Of a DNA stretch of 64,000 nt, positions 49,341 through 60,665 are shown piece after piece. Below the pieces are notes generated by a model that ran no database searches, was not told where the DNA came from, and worked only from the letters and a program-made list of their open reading frames with translations. The position numbers and the translations under genes were made by a program. The stretch comes from Ziziphus jujuba (Eukaryota > Streptophyta > Magnoliopsida > Rosales > Rhamnaceae): positions 30,414,501-30,478,500 of the forward strand of contig NC_083380.1 of the NCBI RefSeq assembly GCF_031755915.1. Direction: 5' to 3'. How positions within the stretch are numbered: the first letter of the stretch is position 1; the number at the start of each line of letters is the position of its first letter.

Positions 49341-49371
49341 ATAGGCTATTAAAAGTCTTAATGGACATATA

Positions 49372-49765
49372 TGTAACAGCCTAGTCCACCCGCATGCGAT
49401 ATTGTCCGCTTTGGGCCCAACCCGCACAGTTTTGTCAAAATGTGTCGCAAGGGAAAGGTATCCACACCCTCTTTTAAGGCATGCTTCGTTCCCTTTCCAA
49501 CCGCATGTGGGATCTCACAATCCTCCCCCCTTGGGGCCCAGCGAGTCTCACAATCCTCCCCCCTTGGGGCCCAGCGTCCTCACTGGCACACCAATCTGGG
49601 TACTGGCTCTGATACCATCTATAACAGTCCAGTCCACCCACATGCGATATTGTCCGCTTTGGGTCCAGCACGCACGGTTTTGTCAAAACGCGTCGTAAGG
49701 GAAAGGTATCCACACCCTTTTTAAGGCATGTTTCGTTCTTTTTCCAACCGATGTGGGATCTCACA
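49372..49765 (-). mobile_element. Complete TRIM retroelement (394 bp)
   Basis: Two LTRs (49372-49519, 148 bp; 49620-49765, 146 bp) flank about 100 bp of internal DNA. Read on the minus strand, a primer-binding site complementary to initiator Met tRNA lies at 49603-49617, two bases from its LTR. A purine tract (complement of 'atcctccccccttgggg') adjoins the other LTR. The internal part carries a 33-bp tandem duplication starting at 49513 and 49546. No protein is encoded, so mobility depends on other elements. The flanks match an empty site near 35701 and show a TATA duplication of 4 bases (or 5 with a shift). Confidence 0.9.
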
Positions 49766-50008
49766 TATAACTGCAATGGGACATTGCAGCCTCCAAAGAT
49801 GACTCAACTAGCTAGAAATAATTTAGCCATTTCTTAAAAGAAGAAGAAAAAAAAAATAATAATAAAATAAAAAATAAAAAAAGCACCTTACGTTGGAGAA
49901 AAACTTGTATGCATCAATGGTACTGGGCCAGCAGCAATCTCTCCAAGTACGTCATTTAAAATTGGCCAGCACACTTAACTTCCATTTTACATGGCTCTTT
50001 AATTTTCA

Positions 50009-50145
50009 GGGTTTTTTCGATAAATAGCCACCTTACAATTCCATTTTAGAAAAATAGCAAATTTTTTTATTTTTTTAAAAACTAACCAATATTTTACCCG
50101 TTTGGACTAAAGTACCCTTAAGGTGGCTATTTATGGGAAAAACCC
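50009..50145. repeat. MITE-like left end of the MULE
   Basis: The 26-bp end AAGGTGGCTATTTATGGG... at 50120-50145 is the inverse of the start at 50009, so 137 bp carry both ends of the family. The bases after 50145 (aagagaaaa) do not repeat the 9 bases before 50009, so this piece was not inserted here alone. Confidence 0.7.
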
Positions 50146-50396
50146 AAGAGAAAAACTCTGTGTCCTTGTTCTTGCTTCAAAACGAAAGCCTCCAATGGAA
50201 AGCTATAAGAAAAAGTTGACTACTTTTTGACGAATTTATCAAATTTCTTAGGAGTGAACCTTTTTTTTGTTTTTTTTGGGTTAAATCTTTTATCCTTTGT
50301 AGGGGAAGAGAGCAAAGGCTTAGATTGCTCACGATCTGAGAGCAATCCTTTTTTGGCCCTTGTCTCTCCCTAACAGGGAATAAATTTGAAAAAGAT

Positions 50397-52933
50397 ATGG
50401 AGAAGGTGATGAACATTTTGAAGCCAAACCCAAACCCACAGCAACAATTGAGAGATTGGCAGCGTAGACTCCACCAAGAGTGCCGCAATATTGAACGTCA
50501 GATTCGAGGTTATATTTTTTTTTTCGACTAACACCCAATTCCCTTTTTTTTTTTTTGGGTGTTTTTTTGGCGTCAAATTTTTATTTTTTATTTTTTATTT
50601 ATTTTCTTTTTAGGATAATTTGATTATTAGATTCACAAAGGCATAAATTTAGCTCTATGGGCTTCTGGGTATTGTTAAATTCGGGTTCTTTTGTAATGGG
50701 TTCTTTCAGATATACAAAGAGAAGAGAAAAGTGTGCAGAAAGCCATTAGAGAAGCTGCCAAGAGGAATGACATGGTCTCTGCTAAGGTACTTGCTTATGA
50801 ACCTGGTTTTACACCATTTTTTTTTTTTTACTGAATAATATCTATTGAATTCCAATAATTGTTCTGATCACTTTATCGAATTCCCATGCTTGCTTTCCAC
50901 CTATAGTTCCATAAAAATATATCTTTTGCTTAAATTCAATTGAGCTGATGGTGGACAGTAGAATTTTTGGCTATTTTTGTTTTTGATTACTCTATATAAA
51001 TTAAATTTGTACCTAATTCATGCATGGAAGAGCTATCAACACTCGCTACAAATATGTACATTTTATAGCAAATCATGGGTTTTTGCAACTTGGTTTAAAC
51101 ATGGAAAATGAGGTTTTATATCTATGCTTCTACCTACATTAGAGGACGATTATCCTAGTTTCATTGGTTTTAATTTAGCTGTGCTGTGGTTTGGCCTACT
51201 GGCTGTTGTACTTAAAAAAATTTTGCTGGTTGCACCGTAGTTTTCCTCCCTCCCTTCTTTGTTATGAATTGTCTTCGTTGCGTATCTATTTTCAGGCACT
51301 TGCAAAAGAAATTGTCAGATCAAGAAAAACAGTGACCCGTCTTTATGAAAATAAGGCACAACTCAATTCAATATCAATGCACCTTGGGGAAAGTGTTGGT
51401 ACGAAGTTCTTAATTATTTTATCACCGATGGAACTTCTATTTATAAATTATTATCCACTCATCTCTGATTTCTGTTATTGCTTGTCTATGAATTTAAGCA
51501 GTGTAGTTGCATCTCTGCCTGAATGGATTATGTTCAGAATTCTATTTTAATTTGATAGAAATTTGTTTTGATAACCAAGAGACTAATGATAGGATCATAT
51601 CTAAGGTTAAGAATTTCTATAGTCTTAGTTTGATTTTAAAAGAAAATATTTTTGTCGTATTACTTGGATAGAGAGTGCATGATGGATGAAGTGAGTCGGT
51701 GAGTTGAACAACAACTTAGATTCCTCATGCAAAGAATAATCTTTTAAGACAATCTCGAGACTAGTCACATGTTCCTGTACAAAGATGACAGTCTTCATTT
51801 TGAAAATATAAGATTAACTTTCCTTTATAATCTAATCCATTCCATAGAATTACCATATTTCCGACATAGACATGAGATAGATGGTTGAGAAGATAAGATG
51901 GTTAATTTTATCACATGTTGAATTTTCATAACAAATGAACTGGGGAATTGAATCAGACAGTACTGACTATGATATTTTTATGTTGACCCATTATGAAAAT
52001 TTGTTCTTTTACTTTCAAGTCTAGGCTATTGCAATGTAGGGTGCAAAAGGAACCAGTGTAATGATGTTTCTTGCATTAGGGATAAATTATCTTTATAACA
52101 GTGGTTAGTAATCTATTTTATGAACTGATGGTAATGCTTATTGTCTGCTTGTTTTACCTCTTTTAAATTTCCTTTCTTTTAAAAAAAAAAATTGGTGAAT
52201 CTGCAGCTATTGCCCTTACTGTGGGGCATTTATCTAAGAGTGCAGATGTTATGAAGCTTGTCAATAATCTCATGAAAGCTCCAGAGGTGGCTACTACAAT
52301 GCAAGAGTTCAACAAAGAAATGACCAAGGTATGCCTGTTGCTAACTTTTACTTTATAGAGTGTAAAAATATACCTTTTTCGGTGGATAAAGTGTAGTTTT
52401 TCAGGTTATAACTGCCTTTTGTTGAGCATTTTTTTTAGCAGTGTTTTCTTTGATTAAAAAAGAATTAGCTAAGATTAATATCCAACCGAAGTTTTTACTT
52501 TCAATTTCCTATTCTTAGATTTATTCAGCCTTTCATTTTTGTGTTCTCATATTCTATTAATCCAATTGAGTTGTCCGCTGAAGAAACTGATTTTGTAGGC
52601 AGGGGTGATTGAGGAGATTGTAAATGATGCTGTTGACTCAGCACTAGACTCTGAGGATATGGAAGAGGAGATAGAAGAAGAGGTTGATAAGGTTTTGACT
52701 GCCATTGCTGGTGAGATTGCCGCAGAGCTTCCTGAAGCTATCAGGAAGGAGATAATAAAACAACCTGCTCAGACATCAGAAAATGGAGAGGAGGTATGTT
52801 GACCTGACTGTCGTGTAATATGAAAAGCTTTTACTTTCTGGCATTGAAGAAGCGTAACATGTTTAATTTTATATTTATATAGGAGGAAGCAATACCCGAG
52901 GGTGTTGATGATGAGGAAGAATTGGAAGAATAA
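50397..52933 (+). CDS. VPS24: ESCRT-III subunit VPS24/CHMP3, C-terminal tail lost by frameshift
   Basis: Six exons: 50397-50508, 50710-50786, 51296-51398, 52207-52328, 52599-52793 and 52883-52933, all GT-AG, encode 219 residues. The N-terminus MEKVMNILKPNPNPQQ, then RDWQRRLHQECRNIERQIR (basic helix 1), GHLSKSADVMKLVNNLMKAP and the acidic DSALDSEDMEEEIEEEVDK helix identify VPS24. This subunit polymerises on endosomes with SNF7 and VPS2 for multivesicular-body sorting. The family ends at about 229 residues with a MIT-interacting motif of the type RARLAKVR. Here the DNA for that tail is present (52932-52963), but one A is missing after GAAGAA, so TAA (52931-52933) ends the protein first. VPS4/AMSH-type MIT partners would lose this site. 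A poly(A) signal lies at 53263-53268. All other codons and splice sites look sound. Confidence 0.93.
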
Positions 52934-54240
52934 GAGCTCGACTGGCCAAAGTACGGTCATAAGTCAGAGATCAAGCCTACCATAACGTTATGGGAGAAGT
53001 TGGGCAGTGCGTTTGCATGTGGCCTCTTGAACAGATTGAGATTGCGGCGCCTCTGGCCTAATTATCACTAACAAAGAGAACTTCGAGGAAGCACCCACTG
53101 TATAATAGAAAGCAATGTTTTTGTGAAGTTGTGAGTTAGATGGTTATTTGTGTAACATTGAAGTGCGGAATGTATCTTTTGTCTATACCTGATTTATAAT
53201 TACCATGGTGGAAATTTGTGTTGCTCTTGAAGCATTGTAACTTTCATAATCTCATCAACATCAATAAAAAAATGAATTTCATGAAACTGCTCATGAGAAT
53301 TTTAGATTTTGTGAATGAAATGAACGGCCCTAATCTTTGTGTACTTTGACCTTGCTTGTTAAGGGCAGATCATCCCTATTTGTATGCAGAAAATCTAACA
53401 ATGTGTACTTGGATCTTGATAATAGAGCTTTGGCATTAAGGATTGGGCTGGATTAAACCACAAACTCCTGATCAGTTCTATATCCCAAATGAGCCCGGAA
53501 AGCCGATGCATATGCTTTGAACATCTTATTCACAATCTTGGAATATTATCACAGGGATTCATGGATTGTTGCCATCATTTTCATATGCTTTACAGGTGTT
53601 TGATCCATTAGGTTCTAACTGGATTTGAGATCTAACTCCATTTAATTATTTGAAAGATCCCATACAGAGGGCTTTACAGAGCCATTAAGATATGATACTA
53701 TGAGCTTGCAAACAGCAATGCTCACATGACAATGACTTTCTTGGAAATAATGCTTCCTCAAAGGAAACCTTACAACTAGAAGGTTAAAAGGCATACTAGG
53801 CCAATTGTGGACTGCAATAGATTACCTTCTATCAAGTATCAAGCATTAGTTTAAGAGTTGTTTATTATACAGTAATAAGAATATTTCTTTACACAACCAA
53901 ATATTTGTTCAATTTTCATTAACAATTTTAAATTGTCTGAAGTTATATTTCCGTATAACTTAACTTGCTTGTTCGAAGTCATATTTCTGAATAAGTTAAG
54001 GATGTTTGCCTACAGACTGTTGAACATGCTATTTTTAGTACTTTGCATCCGAATACATCTAAAACATTTAGCCGTATAGTACTGAGTGTATCTGAAACGA
54101 AAAATTATAATGGTGGCTTATAATGTTCATTTAACAAAGATAACAATGTGGTATTGATGTAAGGATAAGTAATTGACCTTATAGGAAATGTGCCATGTTT
54201 ATTTATTGGAATTCCGTTATGTACAAACGCCTTAAGAGCT
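52934..54240. other. VPS24 3' region and intergenic DNA
   Basis: About 330 bp of probable 3' untranslated sequence is followed by moderately AT-rich DNA with no frame or repeat I can identify. It probably came along with the VPS24 locus if that was captured. Confidence 0.5.
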
Positions 54241-54269
54241 CAATTGCAAATTTTAAAAAATTTTCCGCT

Positions 54270-54490
54270 TGTCGGAAATATTTCCTATAGGCGGAAAAAT
54301 TTTCCTACTGGAGGAAAAATGGAGGAAAAACATTCCTCCAGTCGGAAATCCCATATGAAGAAAAATTGAAGCCTCTTGATAAATTTCCGCTAGGTGGAAA
54401 AATTTTCCTCCAAGCGGAAATAGTTTTCCTCCTGTTGGAAAACATTTCCTCCAAGCGGAAATCGTTGAATAATTTTTACTCCTATTAGAA
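54270..54490. repeat. MULE subterminal repeats, 3' side of transposase
   Basis: Many copies of TTTCCnnn/nnnGGAAA words (ttttccgcttgtcggaaa, ttcctccaagcggaaat, ttcctactggaggaaa) occur in about 220 bp. Matching words occur at 57540-57720 on the other side of the transposase gene, as expected of transposase-binding arrays. Confidence 0.65.
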
Positions 54491-54835
54491 ACTAATTTCC
54501 TCCACTTGGAAAATCAATTTCTAATAGATTATATAAGTTAATAGTAGGGTAAAAAAAATTGGGAGTGGAGACAAATATTATATAAGATGAAGATGGAATT
54601 AACAAAAAATGTAGTGACATTTAAAATCAATAACCATTTTAAATAAAAAAAAAATTGATATATGTTTGTTTTTATTTTCAAAATCATTTGGACATTTCAT
54701 AAAATGATATGTAAACTAAAGATTGAAAATCAATTCCAGAAAGCCTCTTTTCATTTAGGATTAAATTCAAAAAAAAAAAAAAGATATGAAATAATTATCA
54801 AAACATATTAAACCATAACACTAAATTAAAACTTT

Positions 54836-57400
54836 CTAATTCGAAGTATAAGACAATGGATTCGTACATCTCTGCCTATAATGTCCAACACCACCGCATC
54901 GGCTACATCTACGTCCAATAACATCTTCACCTTTGGATGGTATGCATTGCATCCTCGGTCTACCGGCTCGCCTACGTGTCCATCTTGGTGGAAGAACAAT
55001 GCGACTTGCCACGTCATCCGGGACATGCCACTGTTTTTCATCTAACAAATGATAAATGGACTCAGCATAAGCTGCACGATATGCATCCGCGGTGTAGTAA
55101 TGAGAACACATGCCATGAGGAGCAATTTTTCGGTCTCTGCAAGCGGCAATACAATGATCACAAGGATATTGATCAAGATCGAAGACTTTGCATGAGCATG
55201 TTTTTGATTGGAGATTAACTGTACCCCTCAAACTCCCACCTTCCACAAGAAATTCATGCATATTAATGGCTTTCACACGTAGTCCGATGGATTCCAAATT
55301 TCGTAGTTTGAGTTGCTCTTCCATATGGTCAGTCACAGGCTTTGTCAATTTTGCACCTGCAGTACGTCGCTCATAAAACCACCTTTGCAGTAAATCCCGT
55401 ATGTGCTCTATTAATGCTACTATTGGCATCTCTCTAGCATCTAGCAGAATGCCATTCAAGCTTTCTGCAATATTGGTGGTCATGATAGTGTACCTTCTAC
55501 ATGGACAAAGAGAACGTGCCCACCTTGTAGGGTCACATGATCGAATGTACTGGGCAGCCCTACTGTTTTTTGCCTCAATTTGCCCCATATAAAACTCAAA
55601 ATCTTCAACCAAATATGCACTAGCTGCGAGCATGAAACATTGTATTATTGATTCATCTTTCGCATGTCCATTTGCTTTAATATTTCTGCTTATATGGTAC
55701 GTGCACAACGCATGGTATGCATTGGGAAAAACTTTGCGTAATGCCCTTTCAATAGCGGGGTGTCTATCACTCACAAACACCAAATCTGGAAAATCTCCAA
55801 TAGCATCCTTCAGGTTTTGGAAAAACCATGTATATGCTTGCTCGTTCTCTCCATCTCCAATGCCGAAAGCCAAAGGATATATTTGCTTATTGCCATCCAT
55901 GCCCGATGCAATATACATGTACCCTTTGTATTTCCCTTTCAATGTAGTTGTATCAACAGCCAATACGGGTCTTATGTGGAATTTAAATCCCCTAATGCTT
56001 GCTCCAATCGCCATAAAGAAATATACAAAATTGTTATTATCGTCTGTTTTGATACGTGTAACAGTCCCAGGGTTCTTCGACACTAACTCATAACAGTAGG
56101 TAGGTAACTTAGCAAAATTCTCCTCTGGAGATCCCCTAACACTGTTAAGTGCATACTCTTTACCTCTCCATGCTTTGTTGTAGCTTATATTCACCCCATA
56201 TTTCTGCAAAAAATCATGTTGAATTTCTTTGGGTTTGTAAACACGTGCAATACCTTCATATTTAGATTTGATACATTGCCCGATAACCCGGCTACTGGCT
56301 TGCCTGTGTTCTCGATGCACGATATCTAACGAGCAACTGTGTACATTATCAAAAATTCTCACAACAAATATTTCTCCATTTTTAAATGTGGTTGCACATA
56401 GTCGCCATTTACAAGTATTTTCCAAGCATACAACCTCATACCGTTGTGTAGTTGACCGTGTCACCTTGAACTCCTTATTTTCTCGCATGCAATAGATACT
56501 CAGTTTATTCTGTAGGTCACGTTTGTTGCGAAATAATTGTCCAACTACTATGCTCTCACAGCCAGTGAACTTTGACGAAAATATGGCCATAGAACCACTT
56601 CTGTTGCTCGATGATATGTGGTCACTTGTAGCACGATGAACCCTAACATCATCAACTCCTTCATTGTTCATTTCAGGATGCATATCATTATCATTGTCCG
56701 GCAACTCATGATCAAAATCTACATCATTATGACCAACATCATCCACTGCTGCATTGTAATTCTCATCATGATCAATATGATGCAACTGCTCATACTCCTC
56801 GTCGTTAGGAAACCGTTCAGCATAGTCACCTCCAACATCAACTCCTTCGTGAATGTTAAATGATGTCCAGGCCCCACGAACATCAACTTGATCTCTAAAC
56901 TGAGTTTCTTGACCCATAATTTCCTGAGATGTAGCCTAAATTGGTTCAGTACCGGAAGCTTGTGGTAGACGACCGCCAATTGGAGGACAAGAAAAAGAAT
57001 GAAGATTACTCCCACTATCCGAAGCAAATGCTATTTGATGAACATTTCTACATACATGTTCAACTTTTGAAATCACCTCAACATACAATGGAGGCCGCAT
57101 CATTGTCATCCCTCCATTCCTCACTTCTTGAAGAAAGCATTTCACATCCCTATCACATCGTATTTCTGTAGGATCCAACTTTTCTGCACATCGTCCATAT
57201 ATCCATTTTAGCTTTAGCAAATATTCATTTCGATCTATCTCAATAGAATTGAAAATCTCATCCTCTAACTCTGATTTTGTGCATCTCTTGCTGACGGAAA
57301 CCATTACATTTTTACCATTTCGATATTCCCAATCACCACTATCATTTTGTACCAATGTTCCATTGTATAAAACCGCAATTACAATGTCATCATCTTCCAT
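54836..57400 (-). CDS. Mutator-like transposase (mudrA type), one in-frame TAG
   Basis: The reading frame from ATG 57400 runs for 855 codons, with a single TAG at 56936-56938 after residue 154. Six codons later an ATG (56917) begins 693 unbroken residues. Numbered from that Met: acidic linker 30-95; MuDR DNA-binding zinc region about 120-200 (C164, C169, H193, C195); catalytic MULE domain with D322 (AVDTTTLKG), D384 (VSDRH) and E485 (NIAESLN); SWIM finger C574, C576, C586, H588; CCHC knuckle C671, C674, H679, C684. The first 154 residues are the N-terminal domain usual in plant MULE proteins. One nonsense change, probably from CAG, is the only damage, so the element was active recently or the 693-residue part may still work. 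It drives transposition in the nucleus. Confidence 0.93.
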
Positions 57401-57539
57401 TTTACTACAAAATTAAATGAATAACGTTAAACTAAATCAATAAATATATAAAATTTTGAATAATATTAAACAAACATATTAACTGTATTAAAAAAGTTGA
57501 TTCTATTTTTTTTTTTTGGGGCCAAATATAGCTTTTTCC

Positions 57540-57720
57540 TACTGGCGGAAAATTGGCGGAAAACTGGCGGAAAAATGGTGGAAAACTGGCGGAAAACTGG
57601 CGGAAAAACTGGCGGAAAACTGGCGGAAAATTAGAGGAAATTTGGCGGAAATTTGCGAAAACTGAGAAACTGGAGGAAATTGGCGGAAATTCATCTTTTT
57701 CGCCAAATTTCCTCCATTTT
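57540..57720. repeat. MULE subterminal repeats, 5' side of transposase
   Basis: The word TGGCGGAAA(A/T) occurs about ten times within 180 bp, followed by 'gccaaatttcctcc' in the opposite sense. It lies between the transposase start and the right terminal repeat and could also form part of its promoter. Confidence 0.75.
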
Positions 57721-58245
57721 TACTGTTTTTCGCGATTTTTCAGTTTTACACAAAATTTCTTCCATTTTCAAACCATATGCCACCTAAGTATCTTTAAAAT
57801 CACATATAACATCTCATAAATCAATTTCTTGCATACCCATATCAAATAAAAAGCTTAAAAAACCCTAAACTAATAAAACTTACAAGAAAAAAGAGAAAGA
57901 GAAAAAACAAAAAAAAACACATATTTTCTTACTTTCATCTAATAAGAAAAAAGATAAAATTTTTACTTGATTTTAGTTTGAGATATGAGAAAATACAAAA
58001 AAATGAGAGTGAGAGGCGATGAGATGCAAAGAGTTTAGAGAAACCCCACGAATAGTTTTGCAGAAACCCCACCCCCACGAACGGCTGTGTAGAGAAAGAA
58101 AGGAAAGGGTGTAAAAAAAATCTTTTGCGTAATTTTCAATTTTATCAAGGATATTTTTGTCCCAAGGTGGTTAGTTTTTAAAAAAAAAAAAATTTGCTAT
58201 TTTTCTAAAATGGAGTTGTAAGGTGGCTATTTATGGGAAAAACCC

Positions 58246-58590
58246 TAATTTCCATGTGAATGGAGGAAAACTTTGGCCCAATTCCAACCATGATTTGATC
58301 TTCCACTTTACATGGCTTCTTAATTTCTATGTGAATGGAGAAAAACTTTGGCAACATCACTAAGACAATCTGCCAAAGACTTCACCCTCCAACCATGTTT
58401 TGGTCTTCCATTTTAGATGGCTCTTTAATTTATATGTGAATGGAGAAAAACTTTGGCCCAATACTGGCAACATCACTAAGACTATCTGCCAAAGACATCA
58501 CCCTCCAACCATGTTTGGTTTCCATTTTAGATCGCTTATTAATTTCTATGTGAATGGAGAAAAACTTGGGCCTAATATTGACAGCATGAG
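58246..58590. repeat. Imperfect tandem repeat (target site family of the MULE)
   Basis: The phrase 'tttctatgtgaatggagaaaaactttgg' recurs four times (about 58250, 58325, 58430 and 58543), with 'ccaaccatgttttggtcttcc' between. Unit lengths are about 75 to 113 bp. The interrupted first unit is completed by the sequence left of 50000. Confidence 0.7.
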
Positions 58591-59038
58591 TTGACGATAA
58601 AATACGTAGACTCTACAAAATATTTATCGAATGTCTATTTATGAATAGTATATTGTATTATATCACCAATAGAATGATAGTATTTAAGTTTTTCCTACGT
58701 GAATTGTTGAACAATCAATTAAAAAAAAAAAAAAGAAAAGGGGGAATAGATAATGAGAGAAATTTGTGGAAATCAATTAATCTCAAACCAAAGTCTTTAA
58801 CTATTTTTAAAATCAGAAAATCAAAATAGATTTTCAAAATAAAATAAAATTTTAAAGTTTAAAATTGAATTTCAAATACAAATCAAATTGAAATTCAAGT
58901 TCGTTTTATCTGGGTTCCTCTCTTCTATAGATAGCTAGGGAAATAATAAGTTTAAAGAGGTTGGAAATATATGAGAAAAGAGTGGGGAAAAAAAAAAAAA
59001 AAAAAAAAAGAAAAGTGCAGAAATTTTGAAAAGAGATG

Positions 59039-59073
<35 letters not shown>

Positions 59074-59489
59074 GGAGGGGAGAGAGAGAGAGTTTTTAGA
59101 AGGAAAAATTTTTTTTTTTTTTTTAAAAGTGATTATCTTCTTTCTTCTACTTTTGTTTTTCTTTTTTATTTTTTTTTCCTGAATTAACGCATAAGATTTG
59201 CTTACTAAATATTCTAGCTTAAATGAATTACTGGGTATTTCCAAAAAGTATCATGGATATTGATAAATAAATTTAATTTGTCAGTTTCCAGTCTTAGAGA
59301 ATTACTGTGGATTTCTAACATACGTCATAAAAGCTGGTCTGGTAAATAAAAATGCCAGTATCGAGGCCTTAGAAAATTACTGCATATTCCTCACAGACAT
59401 TATGTATATTGGGTACTGATAAAAATATTATTGTGGTACTAATAAAAAAAGGGATGAAAAAATAAATTACCTTGAATAATATCCTGTAA
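58591..59489. other. Low-complexity intergenic DNA
   Basis: It contains a GA/G-rich microsatellite (59038-59094), poly-A and poly-T runs, and otherwise AT-rich DNA. No gene is seen. Confidence 0.6.
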
Positions 59490-59991
59490 ATTTGATAAAA
59501 AGCAGACAAAAATATTGAAAATAGGTCTTTTTCCTCTAGCCCAAAAATCATCAAATATGGATAAAATCTCCAAAATATGTTTTATCCAAAATTAAAATTA
59601 CGATGAGAAATATGTTTACTGCGTTTCCTTTTTAAACAAGGAAGTGAAAAGCTATTACCAAAAAAATATCTTTTCATCTTTGATTTAATTTATTCCTGAT
59701 TTCCTCAAAATCCGGTTACAAAAGGGATAAAAAAAAAAATTGAGTGTAAAAAAAAAAAAGGGAATGAAAGAAAAATGACTAATGGCAGAAAACAAAAGTG
59801 GAAAAGCCAAAAAAATAAATTAAAAAAGCAGAAGCGAAAATAGCCAAAGGAAAAGAAAAAGATAGTACAAGGCAAGGAGACCCACGCTTTTAATAATAAA
59901 GTTCAAGTTTGATAAAAGCCAAACTCATGGAAAATTGAATTGCTATCTAATAGCAAAAGAACTGGTAAAAATTGAAATCAGCAAAGAGGGA

Positions 59992-60026
<35 letters not shown>

Positions 60027-60665
60027 GAGCCAATAAAAGATGGTTCCAATTAATTTGCTTTGCAATTCCGCCATTAGTGCAATTTTTTCTGTTCCAAATC
60101 TTTTTCCTTTGACATCCAATCGAATAAAGGATAATAAAATCAAAATCTAAGAAAATATTTAAGGCATCGAAGTTTGTAGATTACCCTTATCCAAATGATT
60201 TCTTCTTTAAAAAAAGATTGAATCAAAACAAAATCTTATGGCTTGATTTTACTCATTCTATAATTGGATCACACTGGGTCCCATTTAAAATAAATGCGCA
60301 GTCAAATTATGTTTGGAGAGTTATAGCCAAATAAATTATTTTTTTTATTAAGAGTCTTTTTGGTAGAATTTCTTTTTCTTTTTTTTTTTCTAAAGTCTCC
60401 ATTTATTAATCAAAATCTTATTTGTAAAAAAATAAAAAATAAAATAAAAAATAAAAAATATTTGACAAAAGTTAACAAATATTTACTAATAAAGAATAAG
60501 TTTTTTTTAAATTATTTTTAAAAAATCTAAATTTTGAACTTTTCTAAAAAAAAAATTTATTCAATAAATATATAATGTATTGTTTTATTTACAATCAAAT
60601 ATTTTTTTTATTTTTAATAAAAAATTTATTTTAAAAAGATATATTATATAAAGCAATGCTGTAGG
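59490..60665. repeat. 1.1-kb direct repeat, copy B (copy A at 1449-2564)
   Basis: It is collinear with copy A, with a longer TA microsatellite at 59996-60022 and a few insertions. The match ends at 'gcaatgctgtagg' (60653-60665), exactly where a TRIM has inserted. No gene is seen. Confidence 0.75.

Larger units (their letters stand above)
50009..58245 (-). mobile_element. 8.2-kb Mutator-like element enclosing transposase and a whole VPS24 gene
   Basis: The left end 50009-50088 and the right end 58168-58245 form inverted repeats of about 80 bp (GGGTTTTT..., ATAAATAGCCACCTTACAA, CTCCATTTTAGAAAAATAGC) with few differences. Bases just outside are TAATTTTCA (50000-50008) and TAATTTCCA (58246-58254), a 9-bp duplication with one mismatch. 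Joining the flanks restores a repeat unit present uninterrupted at 58305-58345 and 58409-58450. Inside are VPS24 (plus strand) and a MULE transposase (minus strand). Motifs of the GGCGGAAA/TTTCCGCC type are clustered at 54270-54480 and 57540-57720. An inverted copy of the terminus at 50120-50145 makes the first 137 bp look like a small MITE. An alternative is a host VPS24 gene trapped between a MITE and a one-ended MULE. Confidence 0.75.

Noticed and set aside
1449..60665. The two 1.1-kb repeats as LTRs of a giant retroelement
   Set aside because: No primer-binding site, purine tract or TG...CA ends adjoin them, and host genes fill the interval.
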